Part shown: positions 36,077 through 46,918 of the stretch, piece by piece
Position numbering within the stretch: the first letter of the stretch is position 1
Layout: every line of letters starts with the position of its first letter
NCBI GenBank assembly: GCA_025266875.1
Contig: JALLLT010000002.1
Coordinates: forward strand, 620,001 to 684,000
Direction of reading: 5' to 3'
Origin: Fennellomyces sp. T-0311
Taxonomy: Eukaryota > Mucoromycota > Mucoromycetes > Mucorales > Lichtheimiaceae
Length of the DNA stretch: 64,000 bases
Made by a program: the position numbers and the translations under genes
The notes under the pieces: model-generated
Databases searched by the model: none
Seen by the model: only the letters and a program-made list of their open reading frames with translations
Told to the model about the DNA's origin: nothing

Positions 36077-36265
36077 ATGCATGATCGCAAAAATAACCTG
36101 GTTGGCAGTTTAATGTACCCTCGTTGCTCCTGCTTCCTTGGCACAACGTTAGCCGCTCTTCAAGAGGGTGCGATGAAACCCGTGCTTATTTTAGATGAAT
36201 CGATTACTGTGCCCAAGGTGGACTCGATTGATCTTAGACCTGTCATACAAATTACGCTCCTATAA
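36077..36265 (+). pseudogene. Partial copy of a CK1 tail exon
   Basis: This frame contains GTTLAALQEGAMKPVLILD, closely matching GTTLAALQENAMQ at the 3' end of CK1 exon 6 (about 35336-35375), and then continues with a different sequence to a stop at 36265. It lies 0.7 kb downstream in the same orientation. It could be a duplicated exon remnant, an alternative last exon, or the original 3' end displaced by the acidic-repeat exon. Confidence 0.4.
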
Positions 36266-36401
36266 TAAGCACTGTCTACGACTATCCAGTGCTTTATAAA
36301 GCAAACGTGCCTTTCTATTACTTCAGACCAAAAAGAGCCACAACCAATTTACAAACAAATATACCCGGTTCATAAGCGATTTTATTATGCACAAGGCCTT
36401 A

Positions 36402-38751
36402 TTAGGCATGGTAATCTCCCGATTGTTCCATATCTACGCCGAACTGCTGGTATGTTACTTTGTACCTCAACCGCAGGGGTTCCTACATTGAGTAATTAAG
36501 TGACAGATTCCCTCACAATACAAATGACAGGTTACCTTATTAGGATTGTTTACGGCGACATTTTGGGTTACTGCATCGTCCGATTTGGGTGGAATTACCT
36601 CTGCTGACTGAGGTTCCATTTTAAGTTGCATTGACTAATAAAATTACCTTTTGATTTAGCACATTTCCACGCAAGACTGTTAACGCTGTTCATACCCTGG
36701 GTGCAGCTAACCGGAGCATGAGTTGTTCCATGGGAGCTGTTGATTGGTTTGAAAAGAAAGCCTTTAGGTACCAAACTGTGTCTACTTGAACAACTTTGAA
36801 GGTGATCTTCAAACCGTTCTTGTTCACCAATTCAACTAATGTAAAGAAAAAAAGAATTAACCTCCTGCTGCATCCAAGATGTAAGAAAATAGCTCTTTAC
36901 TTGAATCATGTGTGACAGCATTTCCGTTGTTTGCCGGTGCTGGTAAAGATTCTTGAGTGTGTTGGACGGCTGCACTGGGAGTACCAATGGACGATGACGA
37001 CAAGGTGGGCGAGACAGCGGGAGGAGGAGGGAGTGCATTGATTGCAAGCGAAGAAGAGATCGATTGCGCAGGTGAGGGTGAAGACGAAGTCAAAAAGGCA
37101 AGGGGATCAATCAATTGCTGTTGAGCAGATTGTTGTTGTTGCTGTTGCGGTGGTGGCGTCGATATCGATGCACTTGTGCCAAATAAATCGCTAAGTTCAT
37201 CAAGAACGTTCACTTTGGCAGTACCACTCGACTGTGGAGCAGGTGATGAAGTGGTAGTAGATGGTCCATCATCCAGATCAATCAAGCTGATAGCTTGACG
37301 TGGCTCTTCAGCTTCATCGGTCTGCTTGGGAGGCTTTCCACTGATTTCATACTGTGTGTCGTACAGACCCTTTGCGACATCAGCGAATTTGGCCATTGCA
37401 TTGTTAATCATATCGTTCAACACCAGCAGATTTTCTGGAATGCATCCGTCATAGAGTTAGTTCGTATGTTTTTATCCCCGGGTCTTTCTTTTTTTGTACC
37501 AATCTTTTCAGGATCTTCTTCTTCCTGAATCATCTTTTGGATTTTAGGCTGGGCCCCGGCACTGGCGTTCTTGAGGTCCATCAAGGTCTCATTACGTATA
37601 ATTTGTTCGCCGGGGCGCACATTTTCAAGCATTTCGTACAACAAGATACACTTTTCCTGAATTTTGTGTAGCTCTTCCTCAAACTTTTGCTTGTAATTGG
37701 GGCGTTGTCGTTGGTCCTGCATTCCCATGTTTAGTAAAGCCTATGCAGCGGCCTTTGCTTCAGCGACTTACATAGCCAGACATGACTTTCATCAGCTGAT
37801 TAGCCTCTACAAGATCCTGCGGTCTTCCTCTCCGGATAAGCTCTTGCAATTTCTATGCGTATATTAGAAAACGTTACACACATGGACACCAGAGAACGAT
37901 AAAAAAAAAAGACTCACCGCTGATTGTGCCACACGGTCCTCTTCCTCCAACTCCTCCGCTGACTTGAGCGATTGAGACGGCGCCAATGCCGCCACGGACG
38001 AATCCTTGAGCTCCGGGAAGCGATAGCCTTATTGATATCACACACACTGTTAATACCTGAGAACTCTCACCCCATTCCCGACTTCTTTTACCCTTAAATC
38101 GAAGCAATCGATACATATCCTTGATATGCACCAAATCATCCTTGTGCCGCGACATGTCGGCCAATGCCACCTTCCATTCTTTGATCATGTACAGAATACG
38201 CTGAATCACCGGATTTGGAAATGGCTATTGTTTTCCACAGAGTTAATTCCGGTCCACCCACCGCTTTTCTTCTTACTCACTGCGGGACGTTCAGGGAATT
38301 TGCGTACGAGCTCGTTGAGGAATTCCTTTGTAGCGATCTGCAGATGGAAAGGGTATCCGCAATTCTTGACGCAGTTGTCCAATAGCTATACGTTGCTTAG
38401 CAGCCCATCCTTCTTCCTCGTCAAATCTTACCGTGAGCGCGAGCATAGCCTGATTGAGATTTTTGCTGTTGATATGACGAACAATAGCCGTGGCTGCTTC
38501 TCGAGGACTTGGAACGCGGGGTTAGCCTTTCTTGCCTTCTTATAACAACACAGTTGCAACTCACGCATTCGCCTGCTTCTTGTTAATCATTTCACAAATC
38601 TCGAGGTTAAGTGCCAGGTCGGGCTCATAACGTGAAGGGCTGCAAGCGCCGTCTATCCAACCCAATGAGAATGAGCACTCTACTTGATAAATCTCCATTG
38701 CGGAAAAAGTGGTGGGCTTTTACCAATGAATTCCTGTATTGGTGACGACAT
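36402..38751 (-). CDS. GGA: GGA-type clathrin adaptor (VHS-GAT-hinge-GAE)
   Basis: Twelve exons give 576 residues: 38751-38724, 38652-38565, 38507-38432, 38385-38281, 38224-38092, 38027-37918, 37852-37772, 37716-37500, 37434-36862, 36835-36696, 36634-36536 and 36482-36402; every phase fits. The N-terminal VHS domain includes EPDLALNLEICEMINKKQAN, LLDNCVKNCGYPFHLQIATK and RILYMIKEWK. The GAT domain, which binds Arf-GTP and ubiquitin, covers KLQELIRRGRPQDLVEANQL to ILLYEMLENVRPGE. The hinge is rich in Gln, Ser and Pro and holds ISLIDLDD. The C-terminal GAE ear has KNGLKITFKV, KAFFSNQS, APRSMQLKMEPQSAEVIPP and LRYKVTYQQFG. GGAs sort cargo from the trans-Golgi to endosomes. The first exon is only 28 bp. 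Confidence 0.93.
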
Positions 38752-40468
38752 GGCAGTATCTCAGAAGCGCGTCAAGATGGAATTTAGTTTTGAACAAGTT
38801 TCGGCAAAGTGCCAAGATGGTTTTTGCTTGTTGTGTAAGAAGAACAACGTGGTTGCGCACGCAACCAGAATGAGACTTATCGGCGGCTTTTTAAATCTCG
38901 TGTTTGAATGAATGCGCTCAGCCTTGGCGGTTGCAAGTGCTTTTGAATATAGTCGTATTACTGGCGTTCTCGGGGTCGGCCAAGGTTCATTAAGTACAGG
39001 TAACCCCTTGCAGTTTTCTGCTTTTATGGTATTTTCATGGAGAAAAAAATTATTTGCATGCTGCGTCGGGTAGTCAGCGTTTCTTCTTTCTACTCAGCCT
39101 GCAGCAGCGCATTTCTCTATCTTCCACGTACTATGACCGCAGTAACTTGGTTTCTATTGACTATTGAAGAATTACGCATACATTGACTTTTGTGGTTGTG
39201 TAAGGTCGATTATGCTGTTGTATGTGGCCTGACACTACTCATTAAAGTTATCCTAAATTGCAGTCCATGATCCAGATATACTTTATCAACAGTTGGCCGG
39301 TGAACTCAATAAGGCATTCATATATTCCCTTTGCAGTACTTTCGTAATGATCCTGTATATACAAGTAGCACATAGAAAGTATATAGTTGCCTGTCAGAAA
39401 CGTGCAATTTCATATCGTTACTGTTGTTCTCTCTCGGCATTTGGCAGTTATATATACCAATTTGTAAATAATGCCATCTTATTTATTAACAAACATAAAG
39501 TTAACTCTTGTACGTATGGAATTTGTTGCATTATGCAGCGTTATTTATTGGTATCTGCCTTCGCAAGGAAGTCATACGATCGTTCAAAAAAGTATAAAAT
39601 ACCAGCCATATACATTTTGTGGCGAACGTCAAGATCCCTATGCAATAGAGAAATACTGCGTCACAATGCTATATGTACCTATCCTTTACAAAAGCATGTT
39701 AACCACCACGCTTATAGCACATTTTTTTCAAACAAATTGTACTTGGGTTGACCATGCCAGCATCTAGGTCAAGGTGATATCTCGCCTGTCTAGATTATCA
39801 AGTAGGCAATACTCATAGAACCACCACATGAGTCATACAAAGGGTTTATCACAATAGCAACACACGCACACCAGGGTTACATAATGGCTCTATGAAAGAG
39901 AGTCTTTAGCATTACCCAGTACAAATCTGAAATGAACATTTAAGTCCATTCTCCCCGCAGTCGGTTATGCAGCTGATAAGATGTGCCTGACACAATACGA
40001 TATTGTCCGAGAGGTATGGTACTCCTATCTTTGACGAGATGAACAATGTGGATGATGTACAGGTCAGCAGCAAATACGTGCGGATGTAGGATGAGCTTTA
40101 TTACGCTGATTTCTCATCCGTGTACGCAGAGTTGGCTGTCCAGTCCATACGGACTTGAGGGCAATTCTTTCGGCTGCAAAATAATGGAATCCTGTACAAC
40201 TATTATTTCGAGAAACAGCCTTATATAGCCAACACCTTCCCCAAAAGCAGATTAGATAAAAGATCGGCATACGATCTAATGCGGTGGCAAACGGCAAACC
40301 TAAAACAACAGGCCCATATTCGCCAATCGGGTCTTTTTGTCAAAGAGCTTCAAACGGATGTTTATCCATTTTAGGAATTGCAGGATGAAAAAAAAAAGTC
40401 AAGACCATCACCGGGTTCTAAACAACTCGCCCTTCTCTTTCACTTAGCAACACCAATACCCAGAAAAA
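38752..40468. other. Intergenic stretch, no gene supported
   Basis: The left part is the GGA promoter. A 152-codon plus-strand frame (39293-39751) has no domain or consistent composition. A minus-strand frame near 40060-39950 (VHLVKDRSTIPLGQYRIVSG) looks protein-like and may be a scrap of a mobile element or pseudogene. The right end (about 40380-40468) is the xylulokinase promoter with a short A-run. Confidence 0.45.
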
Positions 40469-42212
40469 ATGTCTAGCAACGACGCTTATTACCTCGGCCT
40501 TGACTTGTCTACACAACAGTTGAAATGCACGGCCATGAATGGCGTGCATGACATTGTGCTTGAAGAAGCTGTCAATTTCGACCGCGATCTACCCGAGTTT
40601 GAAACCACACACGGCGCCATTCACGATGGTGATACCGTCACATCACCCACTCTCATGTGGGTAAAGGCCATGGATATTTTACTTGATCGTTTAAAGAAGA
40701 CTGCCGTTGCTGGAAAAATCCGAGGCATTTCTGGTGCAGGACAGGTAAAGTGAAAAAAAGGAGAAGGCTAAAAACAAGCAGCTGATGTGCGCGTTTTCCT
40801 ACATAGCAACATGGAAGCGTTTATTGGAGCAAGGCAGGAATCGAAAAGTTGGATAAGCTTGACTCGTCCAAGTCGTTGCAGGAACAGTTGTCCGATGCAT
40901 TCGCGATTGGTCAATCCCCGATCTGGCAAGACGCTAGTACCACTCGTGAGTGTCGATCGTTGGAAGCTTTGGTTGGTGGACCACAAGCTCTGGCTGACTT
41001 GACGGGATCCAAGGCTTATGAACGATTTACAGGAAATCAGATTGCAAAGGTATGTGTCTGGTGTGGCCGAAACAATAACACACATTAAACTGTGAACGGA
41101 TAGATTTATAATACACGCAGAGAAGCATACGAAAAGACACAAAACATTTCCCTAGTCAGCTCGTTCATGGCAACGTTGTTGCTGGGCAGACTCGCACCTG
41201 TAGACTCTCCCGAAGGTTCAGGTACCAACTTGATGAATATTGAAACACATCGTTGGCAGGAAGACCTGCTGACTCACTGTGGTGGATCGGAATTGCGTAC
41301 CAAATTGGGTCTGGAGCCCGTTGAAGGTGGAAACGCCTTGGGCAAGATCAATCCCTACTATGTTGAACGTTATGGCTTCCACCCAGGTAAATTACATCAA
41401 GGAGAACAAGTGACACCTTGCTAACAGTACGTGAAGACTGCGCGATCATGCCTTTCACTGGTGATAACTCCGCAACCTTGGTATCCATGAACTTGCACGA
41501 AGGAGACTGCGTCGTTTCCTTGGGAACTTCAGACACTGTACTTGTTTACCTCAAGCAAGGTGCTGCCAAGGCAACCACCGAATCCCATTTGATGGCGCAT
41601 CCCACTGATCCCACTGGATTCATGGGTATGCTGTGCTACAAGAACGGCTCACTCACGCGTCAACACGTCCGCGATGTGTATGCATCGGGCGACTGGGACC
41701 AATTCAACAAGCTGCTTCAAGTAGACACCAATGGCAAGACTGGCTTTTACTATCACATGCAAGAGATCATCCCATTCGCAAAGGGCATTTATCGCTTCGA
41801 AAACGGCGAACCAGTCACGGAATTCAGCAACCCAGCTGCCAACGTCCGTGCCATTGTTGAATCACAGTTTCTATCCATGCGAATCCGTCTTGGTCGAATG
41901 ACAACAGTTGAATCCAAACGTATCCTCGCCACAGGTGGCGCTGCAGCCAACACTGCATTGCTTCAAGTACTGTCCGATGTGATGGGACTTCCCGTGTACA
42001 AGCAAAAAGGCATGAACAGCGCAAGTCTAGGTGGTGCCTTGTTGGCCAAGTACGGTACCGTGGATGGTGTCGGATTCGAAGAGATGATGCAACGACAAGG
42101 AGCAGTCGAAGAGCCTGAACTTGTCTGCAAGCCTGATTTGGAGTTAACTAAGCAATATGCTTCTCGTGTCGAAGAATACGTGCGATTAGAACAGTCGGTT
42201 GTTGATCAGTAA
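40469..42212 (+). CDS. XKS1: D-xylulose kinase (FGGY family)
   Basis: Four exons, 40469-40744, 40807-41049, 41104-41386 and 41428-42212, give 528 residues. The N-terminus YYLGLDLSTQQLKC is the FGGY phosphate-binding loop. GISGAGQQHGSVYW follows across the first intron, then SSFMATLLLG, the conserved FTGDNSATLVSM, VSLGTSDTV, and ILATGGAAANTALLQVLSDV near the end. The enzyme phosphorylates D-xylulose with ATP in the cytosol, feeding pentoses from xylose and arabinose into the pentose-phosphate pathway. Its stop codon lies 41 bp from the stop of MED31 on the other strand, so the two 3' UTRs very likely overlap. No other pentose-utilisation gene is near. Confidence 0.95.
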
Positions 42213-42253
42213 TAGATCGCTTTATTTATAATATGCTTTTTTTGTAAAATTCG

Positions 42254-42742
42254 TCATTGTTGCTGCTGTTGCTGTGATTGCTGTTGCGTCTCTTTCGATG
42301 GGCCGCTGCGTAGATACATCCAGTGGAAATATTGCATGCGATGAAGCTCTTGGGTATGTTCGGATGTGCTGATATGTTCTCGGAATTGGGCGTGCTGTAA
42401 CAGGTCAAGAAAGTGTAATGCGTGCGGATATCTGCAACCCGTGTCAACACACAATATCAGCCTCGTGAAAAAAAAACGTACTTACACGACGAACTTTGCA
42501 TACTCAGGTTGTTTCCAGTACTGTAAATACTCAACATAGTGAATGAACGCCTCGTCCTTAAAGTACTGTTGCTGTGCTAAATCTGTCATTCAACTAGCAT
42601 TATATGATCAAGCCCATGGATGACGATTCTTACTCTTCAACCTACGATTCAAATACCATGGATTGGCCAGACATTGAACGAACTCAAGTTCCATTTGGAA
42701 TCTTTCTAGATCATCCTTTTCATTTGGTGAGGGCGGTGTCAT
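42254..42742 (-). CDS. MED31: Mediator complex subunit 31 (SOH1)
   Basis: Three exons, 42742-42646, 42582-42486 and 42431-42254, give 123 residues; all joins keep frame. The conserved core is nearly complete: RFQMELEFVQCLANPWYLNH, LAQQQYFKDEAFIHYVEYLQ and YWKQPEYAKFVVYPHALHFL. A Gln-rich tail ends the protein. MED31 lies in the Mediator middle module and helps RNA polymerase II transcription start and elongate. An in-frame ATG further upstream (42823) is possible, but the chosen start gives the usual short N-terminus. Confidence 0.95.
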
Positions 42743-43307
42743 TGAGGAAAGAAGCGTCGCTTCAACCTCAGATTTCGTTATACTTTCTATAGTAAAACGG
42801 GGACAGCAAATTGGCAGCAGCAACCATCGATTTGAAACGGCTACCAGAGTATGGGATCCGCTATTCTTTGTTGCAATATGGCCAGTTTGTAAGTATCTGT
42901 ACTATTCTTGTCGATATGAACGACCGAAGAAAAATAAGAATTTTCTGTATATCAAGCACAGCTCGATCGTGTCCCATATATTTCGCCCATAAAGGTAGAT
43001 ATTTGCAGGTAGCCTACCGATACCATCTTCCTTAACCTAGTGAAATGGTATCTGTCAATTGGTCTTATGCGCTTGCCGCGAAATATTGGCTTACTCTGAC
43101 ACCAGCGACAATGTACTCGTCGCAGGATATATCGATCATGTCGAAGCGCTTATTGCAACATGCAATGTCGGCGTATCCAAGGACCTCACCGGCAGCCAGG
43201 CTTTCCACTACGGATATACCAGCCATGTGTACGGTGCCATCGGGACTGTAGGCAGCTAAAAGGCCAATAACTGCAACATGCTACATAAATGCGTATTGAT
43301 CACTGAT
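42743..43307. other. Intergenic, no gene supported
   Basis: MED31 promoter region followed by short plus-strand frames with no motif. Confidence 0.4.
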
Positions 43308-43850
43308 TCAGAACGCTTGTTGTGAGAAAGCCAAATATACCCGTAGCCGTATTATGTCTCGCTCCACACCGAATGTAATGTTATTGACGGTGATATCTGA
43401 TGCATAGTTATCACCTCGTTGCAGAATTACCGATATCTTGTCTAGCACAGCAGCGACACCATGTTCCGGCAGAGGATATGTGATAGTCAAGCAATACTTT
43501 GTGGCTTCACGATGTAGGGCGGTGATGTCGTTCCCAAAATGTATGTGCACTTCACCCATTGTGAGTGCTGCTTTGAAGAGTTCAGAGTACGATAAGCCGT
43601 CTAAATGACCCATATTTTGTTCTAAGGACAAAGTTAGTTCGCCTCTGTGTTCGTCCTTTCGAGCGTCCACGTTAACTGTTGACATTTCCACCACTAATTC
43701 TAATCTGCTGTCAGTCGTTAGGAATAGTGATTGTATTTCTTTTGGTGGAAGCGATAGACCGAAAGCTTTTATATGTGAAGAACCAGGAGGCTTGTAGTGT
43801 GCTTGTGCGAACTGCTGTTGCAGCTTCGGTTTGTTTTCAGTAAATAACAT
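43308..43850 (-). CDS. Hypothetical protein ORF, 180 aa
   Basis: One uninterrupted frame of 180 codons begins with an ATG at 43850 and stops at 43308. It has balanced amino-acid composition and repeated hydrophobic spacing (FGLSLPPKEIQSLFLTTDSR, EHGVAAVLDKISVILQRGDN) that resembles repeat-type C-terminal regions of F-box proteins, but no signature motif. Length makes chance unlikely in this sequence. It could be a small gene, a last exon, or the C-terminal fragment of a decayed F-box-like gene. Function unknown. Confidence 0.35.
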   Translation of the reverse strand: MLFTENKPKLQQQFAQAHYKPPGSSHIKAFGLSLPPKEIQSLFLTTDSRLELVVEMSTVNVDARKDEHRGELTLSLEQNMGHLDGLSYSELFKAALTMGEVHIHFGNDITALHREATKYCLTITYPLPEHGVAAVLDKISVILQRGDNYASDITVNNITFGVERDIIRLRVYLAFSQQAF

Positions 43851-44616
43851 TCTTGCACAACTGAATTCATCGACGCGCTTATGTGCTTGGTAAGTATCTC
43901 CGGGCTAAGCCGATTTCTTGATTATTGCATTTACTAATATTTTTGATACACGGTCGGGTTATAGTGGTTGGGAATCTTTTGTGGCGTCTTCGGCTTTGGT
44001 AGATCTTGAAATACGTATCCTTGTTCGTTTAAGAATGTATTGACAATCCAGTGTCATCGGAAGATGTTAACAGCTTAAGCTTACTATTGCCGTCATTACA
44101 GTTAATCACTGCTATTAACTCTTACAATCTGTCAAGAAAAAGAGAAAGTAGTGGATTTGCAAGCGCGCCTTTTATATGCTTGATAGCATGAATCCAAGAA
44201 TGTCAAGTCTTGCAACACCGGAAGGTACAATATGAATGTGCCGAGGACTTATGTGTCATCATTCGCCGCTACCTGGAACATTTATGTAGCATCATATGTG
44301 GCAATACGTTGAGCGCGTTGCGAATTAAACAGGATGCCTGTAATAGCTTTTCATGCCATTCGGTGTATAAACGCGATGGAACGTGCTATATTGCTGCCCT
44401 GATTTTATTAGCAATTGCTATGTATAGGGGCCATTTTGGAAACAAGACATATCCATCCTTAGCCGCTGATTGTAGCGTTTTGTGAGATACTTCTATAAAG
44501 CGACGCACAGAAACACGCTTTGCGTTCGCTGGTTGCCACCACATCCACTAAATTCCAGAGTCCGCACGATTTGGAGGAAGCCGAGTTCCTAGCTCTCCAC
44601 GTTTTGTCCTTCCGCC
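43851..44616. other. Intergenic region upstream of coatomer zeta
   Basis: AT-rich; a 91-codon plus-strand frame (44210-44485) shows no recognisable feature. The last 150 bp before 44617 are the likely promoter of the coatomer gene. Confidence 0.4.
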
Positions 44617-45345
44617 ATGGTTAATCTCTCATTATACTCCATCAAGGCAGTCGTGCTGCTTGATGCCGAAGGAAATCGTGTTCTTGCAAAATACTATGGC
44701 TCAGATTACTCGAATTTGAAAGACCAAAAAGCATTCGAGAAAGGATTATTCGACAAGACCAAGCGCGCACAGGGTAGGTTTAAGGGGCGTTATAGGTGGT
44801 GAAGGAGGATGGCGTTAACATTTCAAAACACGGTGTTTAGGCGAGGTGATATTATACGACAACCAAGTCGTGTTGTACCGTTCGAATATTGATATTTTCT
44901 TCTACGTCGTTGGATCCACTGAAGAAAATGAGCTGATTTTATTGAGCATGCTTAATGCGTTTTACGACGCCGTCTCTACGTTGCTGAGGTATGCGACTAT
45001 GGCAACATAGACAAGTGCGATATTCACAGGAACGGATAGATTCCAAGTGGAAAAGCGATCGGTCATGGATAATTTGGATCTGGTTGTTCTCTGTCTGGAC
45101 GAAACTGTCGATGGAGGGTGAGTTTTCGTTTCTTTGGGGGGACTCGGAAGAAGCATGGAAAAAGAAAGAGCGCTTTACTCAATAAGGCATAATATAGAAT
45201 TATTTTGGAGACGGACGCGAACGCCATTGTCAGTCGTGTGTCCAAACCACGACTGGATGTGGTCGATATTCCTTTCGGTGAGCAGACGCTGATGCAAGCA
45301 TACCAATCGGCAAGAGACAGATTCGCCAGCCAACTGCTTAGATAA
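44617..45345 (+). CDS. RET3: Coatomer subunit zeta (COPI)
   Basis: Four exons, 44617-44773, 44841-44988, 45040-45117 and 45198-45345, give 176 residues. The longin-like fold is evident: [73 protein letters not shown] and [18 protein letters not shown], then [15 protein letters not shown]. Zeta is the small core subunit of the COPI coat that returns cargo from the Golgi to the ER. The third acceptor was placed at 45039 because it alone joins LLR to [11 protein letters not shown] in frame. A p24 protein bearing a COPI signal is encoded 12 kb away, but the genes are not clustered. Confidence 0.95.
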
Positions 45346-45623
45346 AAGGCTTTTACTGTATAAAATAATAAAATGCGGTCAGTATAGGTGGGCGTTTTTA
45401 AAGTTGACGGCTTGTCACACGTAAAACAACAAGTACGAAAAAAAGAGCGCGAAAAAACTTTTGTGTTCATTTTGAAACAAAGAACGATAAGTACAAAACA
45501 GAAGAAAAATAGAATATCAAAACTTCTACAGTAACGACAGCCTTGGAAGCGCGTTGCCTGGGAAACCACAGAATATGTAACGATTGGCCTTGGTTTTGAG
45601 AGTGGGAATATATGTACAGTCTT

Positions 45624-45643
45624 TTGTGTGTGTGTGTGTGTGT
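45624..45643. repeat. (TG)n microsatellite
   Basis: Short TG dinucleotide run downstream of the coatomer zeta gene. Confidence 0.85.
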
Positions 45644-45661
45644 AAAAGATCAAGTATTTGT

Positions 45662-46195
45662 TCATTTTGGGCGCTTGACTGGAGCCGGATAAGGTCTTGG
45701 TAGTGGCGGCTTGCTGGGTCTGTCCGGTGGCATGATAACGTACAGAAGCAAGAGTGTTTGCCTGTTGTGTGTGTGTGAAAAGAAAGGAAGGTGCAGCATT
45801 ACGGACAGGTCCCATTTTATATCTTTCGGAAACGACGCGTCCACTCGGAAGCGCAACCGAAACATGGTTGACAGGGCCATTCCAAGGGCTGACAGTTTGT
45901 GTACATGGATTACAACGCCCAGGTTCGTACCGATAGCAGGTACAGCACCGTGGAGAGGAAATAAAAAAACGCCGCGCAACATCATGGAACTCTTTTCGTA
46001 TAGCGACCCACAACAAAAAAGCGCGCCCCTCGTGGGAAGGGGGTGGGATTTGAAAGACTTTTGGGCAGATGGCGTTTTTATCGGCGCATAAACAACCCAT
46101 ACCTCGCCATCGCCTTTTGACACGCAATATACATGATGTAGCACACGGCGCTCGTATATTTTTTCTAAGGCCATCGTGTTGTTCCCTTCCGACAC
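45662..46195 (-). CDS. Hypothetical ORF, doubtful
   Basis: A 177-residue open frame starts MSEGNNTMALEKIYERR and ends in a proline-rich tail, PPDRPSKPPLPRPYPAPVKR. A longer frame on the same strand (46214-45063) overlaps it, and one of the two may be real or contribute exons. A possible donor after CVSKGDGE suggests an intron, but I could not build a convincing exon chain. No domain is recognised. Confidence 0.22.
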   Translation of the reverse strand: MSEGNNTMALEKIYERRVLHHVYCVSKGDGEVWVVYAPIKTPSAQKSFKSHPLPTRGALFCCGSLYEKSSMMLRGVFLFPLHGAVPAIGTNLGVVIHVHKLSALGMALSTMFRLRFRVDASFPKDIKWDLSVMLHLPFFSHTHNRQTLLLLYVIMPPDRPSKPPLPRPYPAPVKRPK

Positions 46196-46530
46196 GGGGT
46201 CTAGAAATACCCACGTGGCAAGATCGCCTCTAAAGTCGAAAGATGAACCAATCGCTGAAGTGTGGCGGTGCGTGGCTGAAAGGCCAGGCCCCTTTCACGT
46301 TTTTTATCATGTATTTAAAAAAGTGACACAGTATCCAAGATCCCGGGTTTATTTTTTCTTTCTTTCTGCCAGTGATATCATTTGTCGTCGTCATCTAATT
46401 TCAATCGTGAACGAAATATATTCCATTGGATCCAACTGGGCCAGTCGTTATTAATTTGTGCTACACGGTCGCTCTAAAAAACATGGTTGGTATTTTTGCG
46501 GAGATCGCGGTTTGGCAATGGTAATCACTA

Positions 46531-46538
46531 TAAAAGGA
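46531..46538 (+). promoter_or_regulatory. Possible TATA box of the small zinc-ribbon gene
   Basis: TATAAAAG lies 63 bp upstream of the ATG at 46601 but only 15 bp upstream of the in-frame ATG at 46553. With normal TATA spacing, transcription would start after 46553, favouring the later start. Confidence 0.4.
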
Positions 46539-46600
46539 TGGGACAGTGACAGATGGCAAGGCTTCCCAGAAAGTTCCTTGTTTTTATTTGTTTTTTGGCC

Positions 46601-46918
46601 ATGCGGAATTTAAAAGAACTTTTGCGCGCCTTCTTACAACACTTGGCCCGACTTTTCGGATTCCATCGTCGAAAACCTGGCAACAGTTGCCATGACGATC
46701 CTGAACGCCAACATTCGGATGACGTAGATGACGACGACATTGCCGATGACAATAGTCCTCCGACATGTGGATGTGGACGCGTACTGAAACAAGGATGGGC
46801 ATGTCCCGATTGCCGGACAAACTGCTCCCGATGCGGTCGCGCCTTGGCCGTAGACGAACCATGCGATAGATGTAGTCCTCCAGAACAGCAACAACAACAA
46901 CAAATACCACATCGGTGA
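46601..46918 (+). CDS. Small Cys-rich zinc-ribbon-like protein
   Basis: An intronless frame of 105 residues. It begins MRNLKELLRAFLQHLARLFG, an amphipathic helix that could bind membranes, then an acidic DDVDDDDIADDN stretch. Three closely spaced Cys pairs follow (CGCGRVLKQG, CPDCRTNCSRC, CDRC) in a pattern like two treble-clef or zinc-ribbon units. A short poly-Gln tail ends the protein. The frame opens further upstream to 46553 (16 more residues). The family is not recognised; single-unit zinc-ribbon proteins often serve as adaptors. The Cys spacing supports a real gene. Confidence 0.55.
   Translation: MRNLKELLRAFLQHLARLFGFHRRKPGNSCHDDPERQHSDDVDDDDIADDNSPPTCGCGRVLKQGWACPDCRTNCSRCGRALAVDEPCDRCSPPEQQQQQQIPHR

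Noticed and set aside
39293..39767. 152-codon plus-strand frame
   Set aside because: No domain, no promoter-like context, low GC, and an overlapping second frame of similar quality; treated as random.
45063..46214. 383-codon open frame on the minus strand downstream of coatomer zeta
   Set aside because: It runs antisense through coatomer zeta exons 3 and 4, holds low-complexity THTHTQ from a TG microsatellite, and has no domain. Part of it might belong to a spliced gene, but the long frame itself is probably chance.
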